Source of the DNA: an uncultured Flavobacteriaceae bacterium
Lineage (GTDB): Bacteria; Bacteroidota; Bacteroidia; Flavobacteriales; Flavobacteriaceae
Reading direction: 5' to 3'
NCBI GenBank assembly: GCA_947502635.1
Contig: CANNAN010000021.1
Span: 1 to 56,528, forward strand
DNA: 56,528 bases
The notes beneath the pieces are model-generated. The model was not told the origin of the DNA. It did not search any database and was given only the letters and a program-made list of their open reading frames with translations. Positions 1 through 8,547 of the stretch are shown piece after piece. Each line of letters begins with the position of its first letter. The first letter of the stretch is position 1. A program made the translations under genes and the position numbers.

Positions 1-66
1 CAGGATTCGAACCTGCGACCTCCGCGTCCCAAACGCGGCGCGATAACCGGGCTACGCTACACCCCG
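1..66 (-). tRNA. tRNA-Pro (TGG), 3' end cut off by window edge
   Basis: On the minus strand the gene starts with CGGGGTGTAGCGTAG. Its anticodon arm is CCGCG-TTTGGGA-CGCGG, which gives anticodon TGG (proline). The T arm GCAGGTTCGAATCCTG is present up to position 1, so only the 3' half of the acceptor stem is missing at the window edge. It is followed 22 bases upstream by a second tRNA gene on the same strand. Confidence 0.95.
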
Positions 67-87
67 AATTGGTTATCTAAAAAATGC

Positions 88-175
88 GGAGAGACAGGGA
101 TTCGAACCCTGGGTAACTATTTCTAGCTACGACGATTTAGCAAACCGCTCCTTTCGGCCACTCAGGCACCTCTCC
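88..175 (-). tRNA. tRNA-Ser (GCT)
   Basis: The acceptor stem GGAGAGG pairs with the 3' TCTCTCC, with one mismatch or wobble. The anticodon loop TTTGCTAAA gives anticodon GCT (serine). The long variable arm TAGCTAGAAATAGTTA fits a class II tRNA of 88 bases. No CCA is encoded. It lies directly upstream of tRNA-Pro on the same strand, so the two are probably co-transcribed. Confidence 0.96.
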
Positions 176-270
176 AATTATAATATAAGAACTTTGCAAT
201 AAAATTGCGGTTGCAAATGTACTAGATACTTACATATAACGCAACTATTTTATTTGTTTTTTTATGATTT

Positions 271-2319
271 TTATTCAGGATATTCAATACGCAAATGGTA
301 AATATTTGCAAGCTTGTGCTTTAACACCTTTTTTATAGATTCAATTTCTTTAAAAGTAATATTAGCATTTAAAAATTGCCCCCCTTCTATTTGCTTATTT
401 ATGATGTTTTCAACAAAAGCATCAATCTTTGTTGATGTAGGTTCTTTTAAACTTTTAGATGCCGCTTCAACACTATCGCACATCATCAATATGGCAGTTT
501 CCTTACTAAAAGGTTTTGGTCCAGGGTAACTAAAATCTAATTTATTAACATCTTCAAAATCCTTTTTTTCTTGCATATAAAAATAATAGACAATACTGGT
601 ACCGTGATGCGTCCGTATAAAATCTATGACTCTATCTGGTAAATTATTTTTTCTAGCGATCTCTATGCCATTTATAACATGATCTGTGATGATTCGTGCA
701 CTTTCTTTTGACGATAACTCATCATGTGGATTGATTCCTGTCGATTGGTTTTCGGTAAAATATGTTGGGCTTTTCATTTTACCAATATCATGATACAGTG
801 CCCCTACTCTTACTAACATAGCATTAGCCCCAATTTCATTTGCTGAAGCTTCTGCTAAATTGGCTACATTTAAAGAATGGTGAAATGTTCCTGGTGCTTT
901 ATTAGATAACTCTTTAAGTAATTTTGAATTAGTATCAGATAATTCTAAAAGTGATACATCTGAAACCAAACCAAAAAGTTTTTCATAAATGTATATTAAA
1001 GGTTGGACAAATAAAGTAGCTAATCCACTTAAAATAAACCATACAAATGTTTCCCATTTAATTGTTTTTACACTCCCTTCATGAATGACAATGAATGCGA
1101 AATAAGCGATTATATAAATAAGCGTTATTTGTCCTACAGAAATAAATAAATTAGCTCTTTTGTATAATTCTGAAATAGTTAATATAGTCACTATTCCTGC
1201 TATAATTTGAAGAAACATATACTCGTAACTATTTGGCACAATAAAACCTATCAACAATACAGTAAGTACATGTGAAAACAGCCCTAATCTAGCATCAAAA
1301 AATGCTTTAAAAATTAGAGGTAAAATACAAATTGGAACAATATAAATGTACTTAGAGTTATAATTTACTACCATTGTTGTAATAAATATCAATAAAGAAA
1401 TATTGAAGAAAATAAAAGTGACTTTAGTATTATTTTCGAATACACGCATTCTATATTTTCGTAAAAACAAAAGCAACATCAATAATGCCAATGCTACTAA
1501 TAATGTATAGGCAAATAACACCCATATATAATTAGATTTACTCCAAACTTGCGATTCGTATTCAGACTGCAATGACTTTAAAATCTGATACTTATCTCCT
1601 TCAACAACTTCCCCTTTGGAAATTATTAAGGTTTCTTTAGCGATACTCCCTCTGGTATAGGCTATCTTGCTAATTTCATCTTGTTGTACTTTATTGGTAA
1701 ACGATTTATTGAGCGTTAAATTTGGCACAATTAAATCAAAAAATAAGGATGTGAAATCCGTTTTATACTGAATTAATCTTCGTTTACTTAAAACATTTTC
1801 AATAACTCTAGAAACAGCATCTTGTTTAATTAAATCAGAAAAGGATCCTTCTTGTTTTTCCAACCTCCCATCAAGTACGACTATAGCTTTGTCTTTTGAA
1901 AAATTGTAATTTTCACTTAATACTCCAAACAGATATAATTCTGCTACAATATCTTCTCCAGTCTTAAATAACTTATTAGATAAATTCTGGGAAATAGAAT
2001 CTGGAAATGTCCTTCCAAACTGATCTTTATACGAAGCGCTTACTTTAGCTTCAATGGTATTATCTAAATTAAAATACAGCGTAGAATTCTTGTTTAAGGC
2101 CTCCTTTTCAGAGGCAATCTCTTCATCTGTTTTTTTTATAGCAAAATCAAAAGGAGCATATAAATTTTCAGATTGCCAAGGTTTCTCATTTTCAAAATTA
2201 TATTTAAACTTCCCTCCTTTAGGAAATAAATACACAATAAAAAAAGTGGTCGAGATAAATAACAGTACCTTATAAATTAAGGAGTGATTTCTATATAATT
2301 TATTTATAAAATCTTTCAT
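271..2319 (-). CDS. pgpH: PgpH-like 7TM-HD domain phosphodiesterase
   Basis: Seen: an N-terminal membrane segment (about residues 15-33), a large external domain (about 40-260), seven hydrophobic segments (about 265-450) and a cytoplasmic HD domain. The HD domain has FHHSLN (about 480-485), YHDIGK (about 510-515), PHDE (about 532-535), RTHHG (about 570-574) and CDSVEAAS (about 615-622). This order is that of the 7TMR-HDED/HD proteins, whose Listeria member PgpH hydrolyses cyclic di-AMP. That substrate is inferred here. The longest frame starts with TTG at 2322; the adjacent ATG at 2319 is the more likely start. The length of 682 residues is normal for the family. The gene is divergent from the thiolase gene and stands alone on its strand. 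Confidence 0.9.
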   Translation of the reverse strand: MKDFINKLYRNHSLIYKVLLFISTTFFIVYLFPKGGKFKYNFENEKPWQSENLYAPFDFAIKKTDEEIASEKEALNKNSTLYFNLDNTIEAKVSASYKDQFGRTFPDSISQNLSNKLFKTGEDIVAELYLFGVLSENYNFSKDKAIVVLDGRLEKQEGSFSDLIKQDAVSRVIENVLSKRRLIQYKTDFTSLFFDLIVPNLTLNKSFTNKVQQDEISKIAYTRGSIAKETLIISKGEVVEGDKYQILKSLQSEYESQVWSKSNYIWVLFAYTLLVALALLMLLLFLRKYRMRVFENNTKVTFIFFNISLLIFITTMVVNYNSKYIYIVPICILPLIFKAFFDARLGLFSHVLTVLLIGFIVPNSYEYMFLQIIAGIVTILTISELYKRANLFISVGQITLIYIIAYFAFIVIHEGSVKTIKWETFVWFILSGLATLFVQPLIYIYEKLFGLVSDVSLLELSDTNSKLLKELSNKAPGTFHHSLNVANLAEASANEIGANAMLVRVGALYHDIGKMKSPTYFTENQSTGINPHDELSSKESARIITDHVINGIEIARKNNLPDRVIDFIRTHHGTSIVYYFYMQEKKDFEDVNKLDFSYPGPKPFSKETAILMMCDSVEAASKSLKEPTSTKIDAFVENIINKQIEGGQFLNANITFKEIESIKKVLKHKLANIYHLRIEYPE

Positions 2320-2446
2320 CAAAAAAATGTAATGGTTTCAAATGTAATAAAATTATAAGCTTTCTCCGTTTTTATAATAAATGAATCATTCATATTTCTA
2401 CTAAAAAATTGTTATTTTCGCAAGTACAAACTAAAGCATCAAATTA

Positions 2447-3625
2447 ATGAATAAAGAAGTCGTTATTGTTTCGGCCGTAAGAACTCCAATAGGTAGTTTT
2501 TTAGGCACTTTATCCACTATTCCTGCTCCTAAACTTGGAGCTATTGCTATTAAAGGAGCTTTAAATAGAATAAATTTAAATCCAGAATTAGTTGAAGAAG
2601 TGTTAATGGGCCATGTTGTTCAGGCTGGAACAGGCCAAGCTCCTGCAAGACAAGCTGCTATTTATGCTGGCATACCAAACACTGTTCCATGTACCACTAT
2701 AAACAAAGTGTGTGCTTCTGGAATGAAAGCGGTTATGCAAGCTGCCCAAACTATTGCTCTTGGTGATGCTGAAATTGTAGTTGCTGGAGGCATGGAAAAC
2801 ATGAGTTTAATTCCTCATTATTTACATGCTCGCACTGGTACTAAATTTGGATCAACTACATTAATTGATGGGATGCAAAAAGATGGTCTGGTAGATGCTT
2901 ATGATCAAAATGCTATGGGGGTTTGTGCAGATGCTTGTGCAACAGAATATAAATTTTCAAGAGAAGAACAAGATGCTTTTGCAATACAGTCCTATGAGCG
3001 TTCTGCTACTGCATGGGATACTGGAAAATTTGATAATGAAGTTGTACCTGTTGAAGTACCGCAACGACGTGGAGAACCCATTGTTGTTAGTAAAGATGAA
3101 GAGTACACTAATGTGAAAATGGATAAAATCCCACATTTACGAGCTGCATTCTCCAAAGACGGAACCGTAACAGCTGCTAATGCCTCAACTATAAATGATG
3201 GCGCAGGTGCTATGGTTTTAATGAGTAAAGATAAAGCCATTGAATTAGGGTTAAGCCCATTAGCAACCATAAAAAGCTATGCAGATGCGGCGCACGAACC
3301 TGAGTGGTTTACAACGGCTCCTGCAAAAGCACTACCTAAAGCTATAAATAAAGCTGGATTGAAAATTAGTGATATAGAATATTTTGAATTTAACGAAGCT
3401 TTCTCTGTTGTTGGCCTAGCCAATATGAAGATTCTCGGATTGAGTGATCAGAATGTAAATGTAAATGGAGGCGCTGTATCATTAGGGCATCCATTGGGCT
3501 GTTCTGGAGTTAGAATTATAATCACACTTTTAAATGTTTTAGAACAAAACAATGCTAAAATTGGAGCCGCTGCAATTTGTAATGGAGGTGGTGGTGCATC
3601 TGCAATTGTTATAGAACGTAATTAA
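2447..3625 (+). CDS. acetyl-CoA C-acyltransferase (thiolase)
   Basis: A 392-residue thiolase with the full catalytic set. The nucleophile Cys89 is in NKVCASGMK, His348 is in SLGHPLGCSG, and Cys378 is in CNGGGGAS. These numbers match those of the well-studied Zoogloea biosynthetic thiolase, and FNEAF is also present. The family condenses or cleaves acetyl-CoA and acetoacetyl-CoA; whether this one is biosynthetic or part of beta-oxidation cannot be read from the sequence. No partner beta-oxidation gene is adjacent. A TATTTTCG sequence at 2413-2420 resembles the flavobacterial -7 box. The C40 peptidase gene follows after 9 bases, so the two are probably one transcript. Confidence 0.93.
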   Translation: MNKEVVIVSAVRTPIGSFLGTLSTIPAPKLGAIAIKGALNRINLNPELVEEVLMGHVVQAGTGQAPARQAAIYAGIPNTVPCTTINKVCASGMKAVMQAAQTIALGDAEIVVAGGMENMSLIPHYLHARTGTKFGSTTLIDGMQKDGLVDAYDQNAMGVCADACATEYKFSREEQDAFAIQSYERSATAWDTGKFDNEVVPVEVPQRRGEPIVVSKDEEYTNVKMDKIPHLRAAFSKDGTVTAANASTINDGAGAMVLMSKDKAIELGLSPLATIKSYADAAHEPEWFTTAPAKALPKAINKAGLKISDIEYFEFNEAFSVVGLANMKILGLSDQNVNVNGGAVSLGHPLGCSGVRIIITLLNVLEQNNAKIGAAAICNGGGGASAIVIERN

Positions 3626-3634
3626 GCTTATTTA

Positions 3635-4384
3635 ATGCAATACGGAATTTGTAATTTAAGCATTGTTCCCCTTAGAGATGAACCTACAGATACTAGTGAA
3701 CTTGTATCGCAGGTCGTCTATGGGGAAATTTTTAAAATCTTAGAGCAACGCAAAAACTGGAGTAAAATTCGTTTAGCATTTGATTCTTACGAAGGCTGGA
3801 TTGACAACAAGCAATATTTTGAGATTACAGAGGAACTCTATAAATCTTTAAATAAAGAATCTCCTAAACTATCCATTGATTTAGTAGAATTTATTGAAGA
3901 TAATAATAACCAATTACATCCTATTTTATTAGGCTCTACCTTAAATGGGCTCTCCCATTTGAATCATAAACATGAGGGGAATTGTATCACAGGTAAAAAA
4001 GCAAAAGACAACCTTATTCAGACAGCATTTTTGTACTTAAACACCCCCTATCTTTGGGGAGGAAAAACACCTTTTGGTATAGATTGTTCTGGATTAACTC
4101 AAATGGTTTACAAATTAAACGGTTATAAGTTATTACGCGACGCATCACAGCAAGCAACTCAAGGAGCCCCCTTAAGTTTTATTGAAGAAAGCGAACCTGG
4201 AGATCTAGCTTTCTTTGACAATAATGAAGGGATTATAACGCATGTTGGCATCATAATGAAAGACAATTATATTATACATGCCCATGGTAAGGTTAGAATT
4301 GATAGATTAGACCACTCTGGCATATATAATGTTGACAAAAAAACACATACACATAAGTTACGTGTCATTAAAAAAGTAATCTAA
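3635..4384 (+). CDS. C40 family (NlpC/P60) peptidase with SH3-like N-terminus
   Basis: The 249-residue protein has an N-terminal bacterial SH3-like region (about residues 5-62, ending WIDNKQYF) and a C-terminal NlpC/P60 domain. Catalytic residues are visible: Cys151 in GIDCSG, His203 in THVGI, and a polar third residue in HAHG (215-218). The LWGGKTPFG lead-in is typical. Such enzymes cut the gamma-D-glutamyl-diaminopimelate bond or related bonds in peptidoglycan. No signal peptide is evident, so either export is non-classical or it acts on imported wall peptides. It sits 9 bases behind the thiolase gene and ends at a strong terminator. Confidence 0.9.
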   Translation: MQYGICNLSIVPLRDEPTDTSELVSQVVYGEIFKILEQRKNWSKIRLAFDSYEGWIDNKQYFEITEELYKSLNKESPKLSIDLVEFIEDNNNQLHPILLGSTLNGLSHLNHKHEGNCITGKKAKDNLIQTAFLYLNTPYLWGGKTPFGIDCSGLTQMVYKLNGYKLLRDASQQATQGAPLSFIEESEPGDLAFFDNNEGIITHVGIIMKDNYIIHAHGKVRIDRLDHSGIYNVDKKTHTHKLRVIKKVI

Positions 4385-4385
4385 T

Positions 4386-4419
4386 AAAAAAGGAGCAAAT
4401 TTAAATTTGCTCCTTTTTT
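4386..4419. terminator. bidirectional rho-independent terminator
   Basis: A perfect 17-bp inverted repeat, with the core GGAGCAAATTT/AAATTTGCTCC flanked by A6 and T6. It lies between the convergent C40 peptidase and TPR genes and can serve both strands. Confidence 0.9.
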
Positions 4420-4441
4420 ATATCAATTAAGTAGATCTAAA

Positions 4442-5701
4442 TTAGTTAGCTCCCTCTGCTTCAAGAGTAGCAACTTTTTCTTTCATACTTTTATGTTTCT
4501 CTGTTTCTCCTAGAATACTATAAATATTCATCAGCGTTTTTGCTGCGCTAAGACTCTTAGAATCGATCTCAAGTGCTTTTGATAAATAAGGCGTAGCTTC
4601 TCTATAAACGTTTTGACGCTCTTCTCTTAACTCATCATAGCGTTTATTATCGGCTCTTGATGTTCCTAAACCATTCATCTCTTCAATGATTGATTCTTCT
4701 TTTTTAAGAACTAAAGCTGCCAAATTTATATATGCATTTATATATTGAGGATCTAACTCTATAGCCTTTTCATAATATCCTTTTGCTTCTTCTGTCTGAT
4801 TAGATTCTGATGCTATAACTCCTAAATTATATTGTAACTCAGGATTAGTAGGATCCATTTGTGTAGCTTTCTGTAATAGGCTTTTAAATTCTTCTGTATT
4901 CCCCATTTTGTAGTGAACATTCGCTTCGGATAATATTAAATTAACATCGTCAGGACTTTCTGCTCTTGCTTCTTTCATAGCAGCAATTGCTTTTTCATTA
5001 TCACCTTTGCTTACATATATAAGTGCCACATTTTTTACAATTTCTGGCTTTTTTGATTTTGACACACGCTCAATTGGCTTAATATGAGTTTTAGCTCTAA
5101 CAGAAATATCACGCATCTCTCTATTATTAAATGTCTCTTCTTCCTGTGTTTCAACATTTGTTGCAAAATATTGATTCGCAATACCCGTATATCCTAACTT
5201 TTTAAGTTCTTCATACAAGCCTAAAGCTCTATCGTATTCACTAACATTAACCGCCGTAGCAGCAGCATAATAAAGAAATACCGTGTCTCTTTCTGTTACT
5301 CTGTAAGATTTCTCAAAGTATACTGATGCATCTGAAAAATCTTTTTTCTCGTAAGCAGTATTTCCTTTTAGTAATAAGCCATTTGCAATATCTTGCTTCA
5401 ACAAATTAACTTCTGCCGAATACCCTATTTCAACTTTATTTAAATTAACTAAAGCTTGATCTATATCTGCTAATGATCCTTTACCAGCAGCATACAAGGC
5501 TTGTCCGCTTAAATAATAAAACTTTGATTTCGTTTTATTGTCCATACTAGGCATCAATGCTTCCGCTTGCTTTAACGCGGTTTTAGCCTCTTCATACTTC
5601 GTTCCTCTTATAGCTTTCTCCGCAATTTTCAATTCCTTTTTTTGCGCAAATGAAAATGCTCCTATTGAAAAGGCTAAAGCTATGATTAATTGTTTTTTCA
5701 T
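4442..5701 (-). CDS. secreted tetratricopeptide repeat protein
   Basis: A 419-residue protein with a signal peptide (MKKQLIIALAF...SFAQ, about 1-19) followed by TPR-like helices. The clearest repeats lie at about residues 225-345, such as NPELQYNLGVIASESNQTEE and the next unit with YYEKAIELDP. It should act in the periplasm as a protein-interaction scaffold; no catalytic motif is visible. It lies 16 bases downstream of gyrA on the same strand. This gyrA-TPR order is common in flavobacteria as far as I know, so the pair is probably one transcript. The specific partner is unknown. Confidence 0.88.
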   Translation of the reverse strand: MKKQLIIALAFSIGAFSFAQKKELKIAEKAIRGTKYEEAKTALKQAEALMPSMDNKTKSKFYYLSGQALYAAGKGSLADIDQALVNLNKVEIGYSAEVNLLKQDIANGLLLKGNTAYEKKDFSDASVYFEKSYRVTERDTVFLYYAAATAVNVSEYDRALGLYEELKKLGYTGIANQYFATNVETQEEETFNNREMRDISVRAKTHIKPIERVSKSKKPEIVKNVALIYVSKGDNEKAIAAMKEARAESPDDVNLILSEANVHYKMGNTEEFKSLLQKATQMDPTNPELQYNLGVIASESNQTEEAKGYYEKAIELDPQYINAYINLAALVLKKEESIIEEMNGLGTSRADNKRYDELREERQNVYREATPYLSKALEIDSKSLSAAKTLMNIYSILGETEKHKSMKEKVATLEAEGAN

Positions 5702-5717
5702 TTTAAAAATATTTAAT

Positions 5718-8285
5718 TTAATTATCGATCTTATTATCGTCTACATTATTATCAAGAGTTGTGCCACCCTCTAAATCATTAGTGTTTTCAACAGTTTCAG
5801 AATCTTCAACTTCTACATCATCTTCATCATGCATGACTTTTGCAACCGCTGCTATCGAGTCATTTCCTTTTAAATTTATGAGTTTAACACCTTGAGTAGC
5901 TCTTCCCATAACTCGTAAATCTGCTATTACCATTCGTATAGCTATACCAGACTTATTGATAATCATTAAGTCATCATTATCTGTAACGCTTTTTATAGCT
6001 ACTAAATTTCCTGTTTTCTCAGTAATTGATATAGTTTTAACACCTTTACCGCCTCTATTTGTAATTCTATATACTGGTTCTCCATCTTCTGGATCATCAA
6101 TATAAGTACGTTTACCATAACCGTTCTCAGAAACTACCAATACAGATTCTTCTTGTGGGTTTTCGATTGTTACCATACCTATAACCTCATCTTTGTCATG
6201 AGCTAACCTAATACCTCTAACTCCAGAAGCACCACGTCCCATAGGTCTTGTTTTCGCTTCTTCAAAACGAATTGCTTTTCCTGATTTTAATGCCAACATG
6301 ACTTGACTGGTACCCGTTGTTAGTTTAGCTTCTAAAAGCACATCATCTTCTTTAATTGTAATGGCATTAATACCATTGGTTCTAGGACGTGAATATTGCT
6401 CTAAAGATGTTTTCTTAACTTGGCCATTTTTAGTAGCCATGATAACATAATGACTATTAATATAATCTTCATCTTTTAAATCTTGAGTACAAATGAATGC
6501 CATCACCTTATCATCTTGCTCAATATTTATCAAGTTTTGTATAGCGCGTCCTTTTGATGTTTTACTACCTTCTGGAATTTCATAAACACGCATCCAGAAA
6601 CATTTTCCTTTTTGAGTAAAAAATAACATGTATTGATGATTCGTACCAACAAATAAATGCTCTAAGAAATCTTCATTTCGAGTGGTTGATGCTTTTTGAC
6701 CAACTCCTCCTCTATTCTGTGTTTTGTATTCTGTAAGCGATGTACGTTTAATATAACCTGCATGCGAAATGGTAATCACCACTTTCTCATCTGGTATCAT
6801 ATCTTCAATACTCAAATCACCACCAGCATATTCAATTACAGAACGACGCTCATCACCATATTTATCTTTTACAACTTCTAATTCTTCCTTAATGATATCC
6901 ATACGACGTTCTTTCTTATCTAAGATATCTTTTAAGTCAATAATAGTTTTCATGATTTCCTCATACTCAGAACGCAACTTATCCTGCTCTAGTCCAGTAA
7001 GTTGACGCAAACGCATTTCTACAATGGCTTTCGCTTGTATTTCAGAAAGTTCGAAACGTTTTATTAAATTTTCTCTAGCTTGATCTGCATTCGATGATGC
7101 ACGAATAATTGCAATCACTTCATCAATATTATCAGAAGCTATAATTAACCCTTCTAATATATGAGCACGTTCCTCGGCCTTACGTAATTCATAAGTAGTA
7201 CGTCTAACAACCACTTCGTGTCTATGCTCAACAAAATAATGAATTAGTTCTTTTAAGTTCAATAACTGTGGTCTTCCATTTACAAGTGCGATATTATTCA
7301 CACTAAATGAAGACTGTAACGCCGTGTATTTAAATAACTTATTTAATACAATATTTGGAATAGCATCACGCTTTAAAACGTAAACAATACGCATTCCATT
7401 TCTATCAGACTCATCACGAATAGTCGCAATACCTTCTAGTTTTTTATCATTTACCAAGTCAGCAGTTTTCTTAATCATGTCTGCTTTATTAACTTGATAA
7501 GGTATTTCGTCTACGATAATACACTCTCGCCCATTTACCTCTTCTATATTGGTTTTGGCTCGCATCATAATTCTACCACGTCCCGTATGAAATGCTTCTT
7601 TCACACCATCATAACCATAAATAGTTCCTCCTGTTGGAAAATCTGGAGCTTTAACATGTGTAATTAACTCATCGATTTCTATATCATTATTCTCTATATA
7701 AGCAATCGTGCCATTAACGACTTCTGTTAAATTGTGTGGTGGCATGTTTGTAGCCATACCTACTGCAATACCTGAAGCCCCGTTAACTAAAAGTCCTGGG
7801 ATACGTGTAGGAAGTACTGTAGGTTCATGCAACGTATCATCAAAATTTAATTTATGATCTACAGTTTCTTTTTCAATATCTGCCAACATGTCCTCAGATA
7901 TTTTACGCATACGTGCTTCCGTATAACGCATTGCTGCAGGACTATCGCCATCTATAGAACCAAAGTTTCCTTGTCCGTCAACTAACATATAACGCAAACT
8001 CCATTCTTGAGCCATACGTACCATAGCATCATAAACAGATGTATCGCCATGTGGGTGATACTTACCTAAAACTTCTCCAACTATTCTTGCGGATTTTTTA
8101 TGTGCTGAACTAGCTCTAACACCCAGCTCATGCATACCATAAAGTACACGTCTGTGAACTGGCTTTAAGCCATCTCTTACATCTGGTAAAGCACGTGACA
8201 CAATGACCGACATTGAATAATCAATGTATGCCGATTTCATCTCATCTTCAATATTAATAGGGATCAATTTCTCTCCTTCTGCCAT
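5718..8285 (-). CDS. gyrA: DNA gyrase subunit A
   Basis: An 855-residue GyrA. The catalytic tyrosine is Tyr121 in [10 protein letters not shown]. The quinolone-resistance region reads [10 protein letters not shown], with Thr82 at the E. coli Ser83 position and Asp86 at the E. coli Asp87 position. Threonine there is a natural state in Flavobacterium, so it is not by itself a resistance signal. The C-terminal beta-pinwheel contains a GyrA-box-like QNRGGVG (around residue 550) and a later TNRGGKG. The tail is acidic, as often in GyrA. Gyrase introduces negative supercoils with GyrB, which is not in this window. The gene is divergent from clpC across a 262-base gap. Confidence 0.98.
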   Translation of the reverse strand: MAEGEKLIPINIEDEMKSAYIDYSMSVIVSRALPDVRDGLKPVHRRVLYGMHELGVRASSAHKKSARIVGEVLGKYHPHGDTSVYDAMVRMAQEWSLRYMLVDGQGNFGSIDGDSPAAMRYTEARMRKISEDMLADIEKETVDHKLNFDDTLHEPTVLPTRIPGLLVNGASGIAVGMATNMPPHNLTEVVNGTIAYIENNDIEIDELITHVKAPDFPTGGTIYGYDGVKEAFHTGRGRIMMRAKTNIEEVNGRECIIVDEIPYQVNKADMIKKTADLVNDKKLEGIATIRDESDRNGMRIVYVLKRDAIPNIVLNKLFKYTALQSSFSVNNIALVNGRPQLLNLKELIHYFVEHRHEVVVRRTTYELRKAEERAHILEGLIIASDNIDEVIAIIRASSNADQARENLIKRFELSEIQAKAIVEMRLRQLTGLEQDKLRSEYEEIMKTIIDLKDILDKKERRMDIIKEELEVVKDKYGDERRSVIEYAGGDLSIEDMIPDEKVVITISHAGYIKRTSLTEYKTQNRGGVGQKASTTRNEDFLEHLFVGTNHQYMLFFTQKGKCFWMRVYEIPEGSKTSKGRAIQNLINIEQDDKVMAFICTQDLKDEDYINSHYVIMATKNGQVKKTSLEQYSRPRTNGINAITIKEDDVLLEAKLTTGTSQVMLALKSGKAIRFEEAKTRPMGRGASGVRGIRLAHDKDEVIGMVTIENPQEESVLVVSENGYGKRTYIDDPEDGEPVYRITNRGGKGVKTISITEKTGNLVAIKSVTDNDDLMIINKSGIAIRMVIADLRVMGRATQGVKLINLKGNDSIAAVAKVMHDEDDVEVEDSETVENTNDLEGGTTLDNNVDDNKIDN

Positions 8286-8547
8286 AAATAATTTTAATTA
8301 AGTTTTATGTGTTTTTCAAAACATGCTAATATAACTATTTCGACAGTCATAGTAAGACTATCAATAGCATTTTTTTCGTGTTTTTTATTAACAATTTTAT
8401 GCCCTTTTTTAGTTAATAAGTATGTTTTAAAAAATTTTGATTTTATAAAGATTTTTTCGTCAATTAGCAACTTACAGACATTTTAGGGTACAGTTTTTGC
8501 CTTTAGTAAAATGTTTTAGTATTTTTAAAGCAGAAAGGACACGATTT

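Noticed and set aside
1-175. tRNA pair as an integration site of a genomic island
   Set aside because: No integrase, direct repeat of the tRNA 3' end or change in gene content is seen beside the tRNAs.
2992-3270. 92-codon open frame on the minus strand inside the thiolase gene
   Set aside because: Antisense to a well-conserved gene with all catalytic residues; no signal, family match or promoter.
7997-8045. Quinolone-resistance change in GyrA (Thr82)
   Set aside because: Threonine at this site is natural in flavobacteria, and the neighbouring Asp86 is unchanged.
8349-8361. Small inverted repeat ATAGT-AAG-ACTAT between gyrA and clpC
   Set aside because: Only five paired bases in AT-rich DNA; expected by chance, and no second copy is seen.
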